Positions 46,887 through 59,462 of a DNA stretch of 64,000 nt are shown here, in pieces. The position numbers and the translations under genes were made by a program. This DNA is from Rotaria macrura (lineage: Eukaryota > Rotifera > Eurotatoria > Philodinida > Philodinidae). The number at the start of each line of letters is the position of its first letter. The stretch's first letter is position 1. Under the pieces are notes generated by a model. That model was not told the origin of the DNA, did not search any database, and worked only from the letters and a program-made list of their open reading frames with translations. The DNA lies in the NCBI GenBank assembly GCA_900239685.1, contig OENT01000266.1:62001-126000 (forward strand), written 5' to 3'.

Positions 46887-49800
46887 TCATTGATTTTCAT
46901 TGGTTGCCAATCGAACACATTCATCTGGTACGCATTCAGGCGCTAAAATTAAAACGAATAATTCATTCATAATATTTACTTTTTCTCGTTATAACTTACA
47001 TGTTATTAATGATGTTACTCGACCCATATCAATAACAGCTTGTGAAGCTGCCTGACGTAATTGTACGAGATTAAGTGAATTAGTTTTCCATTCATTCAAT
47101 GAGCGCATAAATTCTTCAGCTGAATCACATGTAACTGTATTTTGAAAAGTATCAAATATACGTTTAAGTATTAATGAATAGGGATAAAAACGCCAATTTT
47201 TCTTTGTACGATCCGCTACATATGAATGAAAAAGTGCATAAGATGCTTCACGTGATCGTCGTGTTGCCGGTATTATAGGAATCCCATCCACGGGTAAACT
47301 TGTTTGATATTGAGAAATTTTTTGTTGTAATTGTTCATTTTCATGTTGTAATAAATCGGCTTCTTCCTTCATTTTATCGCGCACTCCAACAATGCGTTGA
47401 ATATGATTCGCCGCTAACATAAAGGAATAATAATAATAATAATAATAATACAAATTACGTCGATAGACAAATACGAATAAATACTCACTGCATTCAAGCA
47501 TTTGTGCTTTACTAATTTTGGCATTAGATGGATCGTTTAGTTCTGGTATTAATATACGAAGACTTTCGAAACCATTCTAAAGAAGAATCCATTATTATTA
47601 TACCTACAAGCATGCTACACAGGAAAAAAGTTTACTTTTATATTTCTACGACGTTTACTTTCAGCATTTTGTCCACAACTGGAACTTGATGATGGTGAAC
47701 TATTCACTATCTATAAATGATTTCAAAGAGAGTTCTTTAGGGTATATTTTGAAACTGAACTGATCATGGACTTTGCAAAACTATTAAAATAGTACATATA
47801 AAACATGTTATAGAACTCTTGTTTTTTTTATCAATGTTGCTTTATTCAATCTTTCTTCGGACCTCTTCCTTTTTTCAGCGAACAATAATCGATCAATCCA
47901 TAAATCTTAGACGAGTTAGTAAATTCTATTCATTTTAGATCGACACCCATATGTAGTATTCAAGATATCAGTGTTTTGAACAAGAATAGTACTACTATGA
48001 ATTTCGAAAGGATAGATATTGTTTTATTTCAATTAGATTCATAAACAATGACTAGAATGCATTAGAGATTTTAGGCAATACTGTTCTTCGTGCGAATAAC
48101 TGCTATCTTACAAACAACGTTCTATGAAAGACGACGGAAGAAAAAAGTGGAGAAAATTTCTATTTAGTACAAAGCACAAATACAACGAAAGACAGGCATC
48201 ACTTCACTGGTGCTCTTCAATATGTTTACTAAACAGAATAAAAATAGTGATACCGATGTGCTACACAATTTAATCAAGACGATAAAAAAGATAACTAAAT
48301 TAAGTCACTTTCTATTCATGCAGTTTCTCTAGTTTTAGCCGTCGATCACACACCGATATTCTATGTATTGTCATTTTTTTTCTAACTATTTACATTTCTA
48401 ACGATGTCAAATATATTCATACAGTTGCTATCAAATAGAGTTCTCTGAGTTAATTCAGATAACTTCGAAACTACTTTTACGAGTTCATTGAAAGTATATG
48501 CTTTTTCGAAAATTTTTTCCTTGGTAAATAGGGGACATTTTGTATTAGTTGAAATGCAAAAAATCATTCCATGAAGATGTCAAATATCTGACGACGAACC
48601 AAAATAAAATAAATTTTTCAATTTATGATCTGAATTACCCCAGAAAACACTATTTGTACACACAATAGATAAATCTGTAGATAATGGCACATCTGTTACT
48701 GATATCGTTCCATGTTGAAACAAAAGACTAAACTAATGATGAATATCTACAAATGAGATTTTATTTCATTAGAAAAGAAAAAGTACAATCGGATGATCGT
48801 TGTTTTTCAAAATGATCTTGTCTTTCTGCAGATTTAATAATGTTCTATTATGTTTCTAGTTAATACAAGTATTTGAATCTCTTCTAATATAAATGTGCAT
48901 TCATTGACAAACTAGATGAATCAACGATGATAACATAATTCATTAGTGCAATAATAAAACATTCAAGCACGTTTTTGGATTGAATATTGTTCTTAAAAAT
49001 TTTACTTTCATTTCAAATGAAAGTTAAAAATACTGAAAAAAAAACTGCTCCTTATCTCTATTTTTTGTACTTATTAGTATTTGTCAATGAATGTAATGTG
49101 ATCATGAATAATACTAATACTAATGCTAAAGATTTGATATTGAAACTTTTAAAGTTTCAATATTTTGTGCAGTTTATTATCATGAATATCACATTAAAAA
49201 ATCGATCGAGCTATTGAGTTATTTCATCGTAATGATCGTATACTGATATGTAAGAAAATTCGTTATTACTATTGTGTTTCATCGGATTAGATGCTATGGA
49301 ATACAATGCGTCGATTTAGAAATTATTTCTGCGAGAATATTTTAATTTCACTTTGTAATTGGTAATTCTAGCTTATGTGAAACAGTATGTATTAGTCGAT
49401 AGTAATTACACGAGCTTATAAAAAAAATGCAACGTCAATTGAGTATTTTTCTCAACGGTCGAGTTCATTATGAAGAAAAAAACGAAATGCGTGATTAGGA
49501 AAAAACTATTGTTCCATGTTTATCTAATAATTTCAAACAGAATGAATTCATATGTTTTAATTCATAAGAATAATTAAGACTGATTGTTATTCATTGCTAG
49601 CGCATAAAATAAAACTTTAGAGAATAACTTATTAAATTATCTGGATGTTCTGTTGTGAAAGGATGATAATCACATTTCCGTGTGATACTGGGGACATGCT
49701 GTATAACCGTTAGTCGACAAGTTTAACGTTAGCTCAGACACGAGACATCGAACTAAATTTCACTCCTTAATTGAATTGGCATGTACTGAATAGAACACTT

Positions 49801-52800
49801 CGTTTTTTCTCATAGAGATAGTTGAAATAGAATAAAATCTTGAGCTATGCTTCACAGATCGGCCGGAATACCGATCTGAGTCATAATAGTTAATTGTTTG
49901 TCGTCCTATAAGGCATATGCCAAAGTTCCGGTGAGTCATACCTGTCACTGAATTACTATGTATGTAATTCTTCAAAAATCCCTGTAAAGATGCATTTGCT
50001 CTTTTAAGGTAGTGATATCAATTTTGATGTCTCAAGCGGCTTAGTAGATTTTCTGACACGGTGTATTTTAACGTGTTAATGTTCTATCATTTAAATAACG
50101 AAATTTGTTCCATAGATTCCCAACATAATCACAGTAGTTTCACCGTGTTTTAAATTTTACTTCTGTAAGGATTCTATTGAAAGCTCGATTTTCTCTATAT
50201 TAATGAAATATCCATTGAAAGTAGAAATTATGAATCGATTGTAAATGCACTAGGAGTCTCCCTGTAGATTTGTTGGATTATCACTTTTGTTTCTGCTTAA
50301 AATATGGTGTATATCATAAAAAATGAAATCAATTATGTCAAAAATTACGATGACGAATAGTGACTTCATAACAGTTCGATAATATAACTAAGTATGAAGA
50401 TGACTTGATAGAATATACTAGGAATTGTGTAACGAATATTACGTCAAAGAAAATATTATAGCTCATGTTTCTGAATAGAAATAGTAATCGATACCACAAA
50501 ATCAATTTAATATACAATAATAAATACCTGTGTGATCGATATTTTGAAAAGAGTAGGCAAAAAGTAGAACACTATTTAGACCAGCTCGGTCTAGAAAAAC
50601 TTGTGTCGACCGGCTACATCTCTGATAAGTAGTCCATATACTCATTAAACGATTTCAAGAAGAATCCATTGGCCTTCTATTTACGATATATCGATGAATT
50701 ACAGACGTGTTTAACATACTGAATCATATTGAAAACGTTATTTTTAACATTTTGTCAAAAGTTCTATCATGATACAATCAACTATTGAAATGGATTTTGT
50801 GATCTGATATAACTCTTTCAAATACTTCTTTCATTCATCCCTTTCAACTATGGGGTTGGCCGCTAACGAGCCATAAAGTATGATTATGATCGATAAAAAA
50901 ACCAGATATCAAAATGAATGTAATAAATGCAACTTTCTTTCTCTACTAACTACTTGTATGATTATGCTTTTCAAAGTTGAGTTCTGATTCATTACCATAT
51001 CATTATTTAAGAACGAAGACATGTCTGTTGACATTGATGTTCGCTGTTGATTAGCTAATGAAGATGAGGCATTGTTAAATTGTTGATGGATACTGAGTGT
51101 CATGTCTTCCGAAGCTGCACGTGACAAAGAGCGTTGCTGTGTTTTCGTTTTACGAGTTGAGGGAAAGTTCAACATCGTTTGTGTTGGATTGGGCATATGC
51201 TAAAGAAAGATTTTTTTTTCTTAAATTAAAAATTTTTATTTAAACTTACTTGAATTTCATCATTGACGGATGTAAATCGTTTCGTTTGTGCTTTTTTCTG
51301 TGATTGTTTTCTTATTGGTTTAGCGTCTGATTGGGAATTATTCGATACACTTTGATCTAATAATGATGACGGTCGTTTTTGATGAAGAAGATTAACAAGT
51401 GTCGATGATGTTGCTGTTGCTAGTTTATTTATGGAATTAGTTGCACCAGTTAAAGTTGTTGCTGCTGTATTCATTACAACATTTTTCGATGCTGGCATTA
51501 TTTGTTTTATATTTTTATTACTATTATTAGTTAATGATTTTTGTACATTTTGCCGTGAATATGTATCAAATGGAAGCGTTTGTGGTGTTAATGACTCATA
51601 ACGATTGTTGTTATACATGTTCATCGATGACAAGTCATTAACATTCATCTGTTTTGAAAAGTTTAAAGTTCAATATGAGAAAGAAAAAGACAATTTGAAG
51701 AAAGAAAACAAGATTTACAGTTGGTGCTGTTCGATGTAAAATATTTTTCTGATGTTCAATGGCTAGAGTTGAATGCTCCGTAGGAGGAGTAGCTAATCGT
51801 GGAAAATCATTGATATTTGATTGTGATGGTGCTGGTATATTTAATGAAAAATCTGTTTGTGATTGATAGTTATTTAGTGTTGGTGCCTAAAGAAAAAGGA
51901 ATGAAACCTGGACTTCGAGCGAAAAATAAGATAAGTTTATCGATTTTATTTCTTGTAAACTAAAATCTAGAATTCATATATTGTCTTTAGCTATTATTGT
52001 GTGAATCGACGTTGTTCGTATCTAAATCTTTTGACTTTATTTTGGAAAGGAAATAATCTATCATGTCTATTTTGACATTTAACACAACATGTCGTTTTCG
52101 AATTGTGCATTCTGCTATTTAATTCATCATTTCTTTTATTTTCGATTATTTGCATTTCATACAATGATGATTAACACAGAAAATAAAAACGAAATACTAT
52201 GTATCTGAACTAACCTAGAAAAAAACACTACATTGACAATAGACGAAGCTTTATGGGAAAGAAGTCAGATGTTTATTCTCTTCAATTCTTATCGCCGAAT
52301 TATTACTCATTGACCTTTAACCACCAAACCTAGGATCTAGAAGAGATACCGAAATACTAAAGAAAAAATAACCCGCATGTTAGTTCTACAATAAGTAACA
52401 TGAGTGTAATCGGGATTCTGAAAATATGACAGTAATATAAATGGTAATGGTCGACTTTATATTCGATGGGAGAACTTTTCCAAATTTTAGAAAGGTGTTA
52501 TTTGAGTTCGCATAGGTACTCATGGGTAGAATTAATTAATCCTTCTGATTTTTTTTAGAAAACAAAACACAATTGAAATTATGTCATTCTTTAGATTCAC
52601 ATTTGAAATTTAATTTAATAATTAGAGCACAACGAAAGATTCAACAATGTTTTTTTTGTGTTGGTTTTTCTTATTGAATGATTTATCGATAACAAAAGCA
52701 AGTGTTGAACTATAAGATTTGTTGTAAGACAATACATTGTTTCTTTGAACGAAATGGATAGATTAAGAATCGCCGAAGATTACGCTAGGCAAGTAATCCT

Positions 52801-55479
52801 TTTCATTTGTCAATCAGTAATTATTACTCTTCGACTACTCATTATTAATCGAAGAGAAAAAAACGTTTCCTGGATATTATCGAGTATCGATGTTTAAAAA
52901 TTTTGTAACTTGTTTTTCCTGCAAGACAGATATAATTCAAGTGGAACCGTAAATCAAGACGTTGACTGTTCGCTACTTGACTCGAGCAAAAATGATAAAC
53001 CAATGATCACTGCGTACTTTTATACAGCAAACATTTCAAACCGAGGTCATATTTCTTTCCTGCAGTTGTTTTAACAAAGAAAAACAAAACGTTAGAGGAC
53101 ATAAACAACAGTACTTTTAAACTATTCTGAAGTTGCTCTCTGCTTGTAGATTGTCAATTACAGTCTTGAAGTATGAATAAGCAAATTCAAAATTTCTTTT
53201 CCCCATGGTTGGTGATTGTTCGGAGGAAGAAGGTGAAATAAGACGTTAATAAAAAGTATTCTCATTTCTTTGATCTGAAGAAAACTGAATGGTTGCAAAT
53301 CGCTAACAATGACTTGACCCTCTCAATAATCGTCGAACTGCCACTAAGTAGTTTCTCTCGTTCTATGCTTCTCCTCAAATCGTAATAAACCGATGGATGC
53401 AAAAATGTTCCAGAAACACCAGACATTTCGGTACAGGAGGGGAAACTATTTCATTCAAATCCCTAATCTGGTTTCTTATCAGAAGCCATTTACAGTCACT
53501 GGACACGAAAAGCACCTTTTATAAGATAAATAAAAATGGTACCGATGAAATCCTTCTCTTGAGTACATGTTTCACTTTTGACGATCGAATTTCATTGAAG
53601 AATAATCATACTTTGCTAGAGATCTTCATACTGAAAATATTCTGTATAATTATGGTACTATTAGAGAACATGTGCACAATTCCGTATTTTAGCTGTAAAT
53701 TTTATCTATTAAAAATTTATTAGATAACTTACAATGTAATTATTGTACCGCATATTGAATGGATCGTCTAGATATAGATAAGAATATTGTTTAGTTTTAA
53801 ATTAAAATTGTTTACTCGTCGTCGTTTGATCTAAACCATCAAGTAAGGAATTAAAATCAAAAAGACATTGACCCATAACAGGTTGATATAAATCGGGATT
53901 ACCACCAATGCCTAGAAAACAATGGAAATCAATACAATCAATAGTGTTTATGAAATTGTTCTCTTTTTGAATAATATGATAAAATTCATGATGAAGGGGA
54001 AAAAGTTGAAAATTGCATAGAATAAAAATAGGACGTAAAGCTAACATGACAATGACTACAAAACCGAAGGACAAAAAATGAAAAATTGAAAAGCAATTAG
54101 ATTATTGTTTGGGTATTAATGTGTGTAGTTTATCGATTTCTATACACACAAATGTATTGGTTAACATCGGCGAGCATTAGCAATAACTGATATGGAAAAA
54201 ATGCTATATATATAATACATATATATATATACATATATACATGGGTATGTGAATATATACGTCATAAACCACATAAATGAATATCGTTGACCGATTACCT
54301 GTGAATGGATTGTCTAAGAAAAAAATAATAAGTATAACGAAACAGAAACTTCCCATCACCAATTCAATTTTCAAAAGTTATACTATGTTTTGGTTAAATA
54401 AAATATAAATCAAACCTACCAGCGTCTTTATCATTAAATACATTCGTTGTCGAGAAAAGCAATTGATCTTCAATTAAATCGAATTCATCAAAGAAATTAT
54501 ATGATTCTGGTGGTGGTGTTGCAATACGACGAAAATTTGTATTTATCTTTGGTGTATAACTTTCAGTTACTTTGCGCAAAAGATTTTTCGTTTCATCGCT
54601 CTTGATTTAAGAAAAAAAAAAGATTATAGTAAAATTATGTTATAGAAAAATTATTATTTTGTAATTCCATACGGATGCATCATTTTCGAATTTACGTAAG
54701 GCTATTTTTGAATTTTGTCTCCATTTAATGTATTCACCTTTCAAACTATTTATGATTTGTTGTTTCGATTGTTGTGTTAATTGTGTCTAATGAAAAACAA
54801 ACTCAACAGTTAATTGTTAGAGAAAATCTTTTCACTCATCACTGGTAATATTTGTGTATCTAATGGTGACACAAATTGACAGACAATTTTTTTCATATTT
54901 CGAACATCTAAAGTAATAAAATAAACAATAGATAAATCCTAGAGAAAATTAATATTTGTCTATTATATCACATTGTTGATGCCATGTTCGCCATATAATA
55001 TTGTTTAAGCGAATTTTATCTTGACATTCAATACGTGATCCACGAAAATTTTTCCATTTCGGTGATGTTAGATTTGATCTATATTAATATTTAGTAAAAA
55101 TATTTCTTTTCTATTTGTATTCATAAACATTTTACCGATATACTGAATTGATAACACACAAAAGAGAATACAGACTAGTGAATTGACCATTTGCTTCGGT
55201 TCGTCGTTCTGGCACGCCTTGTGTTGTATCGTTGAGATACGGCAAATTTTGTGCAGTTGCATTTGGAATTGGTGATGGACATGGAACATCAATTGGCTTT
55301 AGTATAAAATGTAAAGTAAGTTTTTCAAATCATCGACTACGATATTCTTTTACCTCAGTATCATTATCGATGCTTGATGTCATAAATTGACCTGAATAGA
55401 GAGGATGTTTATCCTCTTTTTCAGTTCCATTAGAACGCGCATTAGGTTCAAGTTTTATTCTTTTAGCAGCTCGCGACAT
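46887..55479 (-). CDS. Mondo/MLXIP-type bHLH-leucine zipper transcription factor
   Basis: Homologue of MLXIP/MLXIPL (MondoA/ChREBP), which bind E-box-like carbohydrate response elements as dimers with Mlx and respond to sugar phosphates. Exons on the minus strand: 55479-55354, 55296-55136, 55078-54972, 54907-54843, 54786-54673, 54600-54420, 54313-54299 (15 nt), 53911-53816, 51886-51719, 51648-51250, 51199 to 50954 or 50996, 47710-47636, 47576-47489, 47413-47000, 46942-46887. Mondo conserved regions are plain: [10 protein letters not shown], then [20 protein letters not shown] and [10 protein letters not shown], then VCQFVSPLD. The bHLH has [10 protein letters not shown] and ISKAQML, followed by a zipper and the C-terminal dimerisation region beginning [20 protein letters not shown]. 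The middle is Gln/Asn/Ser-rich. Phases between 53816 and 51886 do not match, so at least one exon in that 1.9 kb is missing. About 770 aa were recovered, near the family range. A 3.2-kb intron precedes the bHLH. Confidence 0.9.
47426..47450. repeat. AAT trinucleotide microsatellite in a Mondo intron
   Basis: Eight AAT units in a row lie inside the 75-bp intron between the two bHLH-zipper exons (47414-47488), so length change here would not alter the protein but could affect splicing. Confidence 0.85.
47711..50953. other. Long Mondo intron
   Basis: About 3.2 kb between the exon ending at 50954 (or 50996) and the bHLH exon starting at 47710. I see no exon, gene or clear repeat in it. Short open frames here, such as 48382-48567 and 49760-49975 on the minus strand, have no motif and no matching splice phase. 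Confidence 0.5.
51887..53815. other. Mondo intron interval with a probable missed exon
   Basis: Exon 8 ends with one base of a codon (phase 1), while the next recognised exon must start in phase 0, since its preceding codon in frame is TAG. An exon of length 2 modulo 3 should therefore lie in these 1.9 kb. I could not identify it by eye. Confidence 0.5.
54198..54243. repeat. TATA/TACATA repeat tract
   Basis: A run of TATATA and TACATA units inside the Mondo intron between exons 7 and 8, seen directly. Confidence 0.6.
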
Positions 55480-58400
55480 GAATATATTTGTCGTGGATAT
55501 AAAATATCGATTTGCTCCTATACTCAAAATAAACAAACAGAACAAACAATACTTGAAAGAATGCCTTTCTTCTTCCGAAAATCAACAAACTTGTCATATG
55601 TTCGCTGTCGATGGAAGCGACATCATGTAACCGCATCATCAATGGTTTATTTTTTTCACCAATTACGTTGTGTTTAAAATTAGAATCCACGAATATTTTT
55701 ACATGTGCTCGCTCGAACTAGTAATTTATTCTACTAAAATAAATCAGAAAAGCTCGTCTTCAAATATTATCAATCATATTGATGTCGTTTGCAGCTGACA
55801 TTTTTTGCACAGAAGCCGTTGTCTCTTATTATTTTTCATACCAGTTAGAAAATGATCAATATGAGAAGTAATAAACGACTTTCTTTTGTCGCTTATCAAT
55901 CGGTTTTATTACGCTTGTGCAAACTCAAAATGAAAAAAAATCTATGATGCTTCTTTTATCTTTATTTCAACATTCATATCAGCAAACAGCGTGAGGGTGT
56001 GGATGTGGATAAAGAGAATAACACAGTAGACATGAACACCCAACATCTCAAGATCTAGACGAGTCATATTACTAGAAACTAAAGTATAGACTGACATTTG
56101 TGTGATAATGAAAGCTATAGCTTTCAAGAGATTGCTCGATCTGTATTACAACGAATTAAAACTGCAAACACGACTCTTCTCTTATAGCAAAAAGCCAATC
56201 AATTGAAATTTATTGATAGGAGAGACTAATGAATTCTGTTGTCAGTTGAACTCAGAGCTTGACCGTTGCTGGTAAATGTAAAAAAAAACAAAAGGGTTTT
56301 TAGAGATTATGTCAAAAGCTATCTGCATAACTAGAATACATAACCTATGCCATTCTTATTTTTGACCTACGAATAAGTGTTCATAATCTATCTCACTAAT
56401 TATAAACATTACAAAAAATCGATATGTAAAGTGAAATTCAATTATACACTCACATGCAGTCAATATGAAGAAGATTGTTCAAAACTAAAGAATATGATAG
56501 TCGACGTCCAATACTTATCGAAGCATAGCATTTAAATTGTTTGTCGATCTTGATTTCGTTTTATTCAAATCGACTCATTTGAAAATTTTTGAATAATTGA
56601 TTATCTGTTCGTCTTTGACAAGTCCATGTGCAGCTTGCGCTAGCTCGTAGGGCTCTGTTAGTTTATCTACAGTTGCTCTGTCCCTACTAAGTCATTTGTG
56701 ATGTTGGACTGATAAAAAATTCATCAGTACATAACTGATACATACTTTTGTCTCGATTGATATCTCAAGAGTGACTGTAGATAAATATTATACTATTGTA
56801 TTTACAATCAGCTTAGAAAAACGCCGACTATGTATGGAACTGTGAATCTCATCAGATCAGAAACAACTATTGAATGATTACCAATATTTTAAACCTACCG
56901 TTCATTCTGTAAAAATATGATATAAAAGATGGTAATAAAATATACGATATCAATCAATATAGAAGAAAAAACATACAATATGGCAACAAGAAAAACTATA
57001 ATGGACAAAGAAAATTTTAACAATCAAGTTCAATAATACAAAGAAAATAGTATCATCGCGTCAATGAATAATACTTTGAGGGAGAAGAACAAAATAATTG
57101 CTAACATAAAGCATAGTTGTTAGTTTAGTCACATCTCTAATTTCATTCGTTGTACAGATGGATCTTCATATCCATAATCAAGTGAGTTCGATATTAAAAC
57201 ATCCTGAAGATGAACACTAAGGGTCGTAGACCTGTGACAAAATAGCTTTCCGATTCTACTCACACAGATGAATACTTTTTAATATACATGATGTCTAAAG
57301 CAGATTCGTGTCCAACAGGAAACTGTTCAGTAAATCGCGCAAAACTTCGTTCATTTCTGGAAATGTAACACAAAGTATTCATTATCGATGGAACACTGCT
57401 GGACTTCAATTGATTGCTATTATTTAATTTATCATATGTATCTTAGCTACATACAAAACATTGAGTAAATCATATCGAAAATGAACAACAAACTTTTATT
57501 CGCTACGAATAGCAATGACAAATACTCAATAATAGGCGAACATGCACTCGGCCATTTAGTATTACTTCATACAGTCGACATTGTTTATGTAAATCAGTAT
57601 AAAGATCAACAGTATTCGAACAAAGGAGTTTCTTCATATAGCATCGTGGTACATCACACAATTTCGAAAATACTATCGAACATTAAATTACGTTTGATAG
57701 GAGTTCGTGGTCGAGTTAGTTTTCAAAATCCTTATTTGAAGAAACGTTTACTGAGCAAGAACACTATTAATTAGATAAAACGAACGAAAAGATCGAAGTA
57801 TCAATTCACCAATCAATGTGAGCATAACAGTATGATTTGTTCCGATGCAGAATTATAAGTTGGTGACGTTGCCAAAATTAGGAGATCGTTGATTAGGACG
57901 AATCCAACTCGACCATCGGATGTAAAGTTATTTTCGAAAAAGCAGACAGCGACAACGATCGTCATCGTTCAATAATAGTACGTGGAATAGAACAACGAAA
58001 TAACACAGTGGTAACATTGATGTATCATCATTTAAGTATGCATGTTGATCCGATCGATGTTCGACAGTGTCTTGCCACGAATTCTCATTAGAATCAATCG
58101 ATAAATGCTTTCAGTTATATACAAAACTATCAAAAAATATGTATTTGCTTCCATGCATACAAGCAAACTCATAAATGAATGTAGTTTTGGTAAACATTCA
58201 ATTAAGAGAAAAACCTTGCTAATCGACTTTATTATCGATTATCAGTCAAATAGGCAACATGATAAATCATTTCGCAACTGTCAAGATTTCATCGTTACAT
58301 TCTCTATGGACTGGCTGTTGAGTAATCGATGATTTGTAGAATAATATTTTATTTAGAAACATTCAAATCATTTAGAGTAAAGACGCAAAAATATTCAGTA

Positions 58401-59462
58401 TTCTCTGTCTCTTCTTGGTTAACTTATTTTTGGCAATTCAATCATGAATCGTAGCATTTGCTCTGGTGTTTCATATAGAAAGACATTTTTTTAAAATACT
58501 TATTCTCTTCACGTACTTTACAGTTGAAAATGGATGGCTTCTCAACATATATTATGGTATCCTACACAACTCAATATTACCCCACTATTGAGTGAATTAT
58601 GCCATAGAACTTGGTATAGTACTGTGTCAGGAGATTACCAAATCAATTCAATAACGAAAATAAAATTAACTACTACTGACTTCATATTGTAATTGAAGAG
58701 CTAAACAGTCAATTTTGATAAAAATTGAATTCGGAAATACGTATCGACGTAAGAACACATGCCTATTTACATTCTTTGTATTTCATTCATTGCACAATCA
58801 TATATAAGGTCCTGTATCTTCAATTTAAGAATTCTACTAACAAATTGACTGCTTTCGGGAATGCAAACTATCTCTAATACAGTTTGCAGAGACAGCTAAA
58901 TAGGAATTCACATACTCACTATTGAGTATAATTTCTGAAGAAGAGAAATGCATAAAGAAAACTGCTTATGATTTACTTTGCGCTAGATTTCACATCAAAA
59001 TAAAAACGGACTATTGTCGAATAGAGATTAATTATGTAGAATGAAGATATTAGGTTGTGTTTTACTATCATTTCTTTACGGTTGTAACTATATTTTCTCT
59101 CATAGATTTTTTTTTCTATTTATTGAAAACGAGAAATCATTTCTATTTATCATTTGTACTCTTTAAAAACGATACCAATGCGACTAAAATGTTCGTACTC
59201 GAGTGTTACATAATATCAAGTGTTTACTAGAATTGATCATCTTTTATACTTCTAATGTATAAGAAAATCAACGAAAGTTAACAGAAGGATGTGTGACTGG
59301 TGAATGTTTTAACTTGATGTGAACGTTTTGAATAACCTAGTAGCAACACGGGTTTATGAATAAAATTTATATTTTGGAATAAGATAGAAGAAAATTTAAG
59401 ATATTTGATAGTAATCAAGTGAAACTATTCAATTATGTTGGAAAGCAAAAATGAAAGTATAA
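55480..59462. other. Intergenic region with decayed coding fragments
   Basis: 4 kb between the start of Mondo and the end of the oxidase gene, both on the minus strand. The Mondo promoter should lie at its left end. The overlapping frames at 55405-55690 flank the Mondo start and look like chance. Coding-like fragments occur at 57481-58332, listed separately. No complete gene seen. Confidence 0.45.
57481..58332 (+). pseudogene. Probable decayed gene, family unknown
   Basis: Three coding-like plus-strand stretches follow one another in different frames. 57481-57774 begins MNNKLLFATNSNDKYSIIGE and ends VRGRVSFQNPYLKKRLL. About 57915-58091 reads KVIFEKADSDNDRHRSIIVR and later TLMYHHLSMHVDPIDVRQ before a TAG. 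58105-58332 begins MLSVIYKTIKKY and ends with FSMDWLLSNR. The change of frame near 57922 lies between VGDVAKIRR-type sequence and the middle stretch, which reads naturally across a one-base shift. I do not recognise the family. Taken together it looks like a gene broken by indels, but a chance origin for parts cannot be excluded. Confidence 0.3.

Noticed and set aside
49850-49890. Short hairpin CAGATCGG...CCGATCTG inside the long Mondo intron
   Set aside because: Only an 8-bp stem with no flanking structure; expected by chance in a 64-kb window.
53397-53723. 108-codon plus-strand frame inside the Mondo intron interval
   Set aside because: Antisense to the Mondo gene, hydrophobic low-complexity end, no motif; more likely chance than a nested gene.
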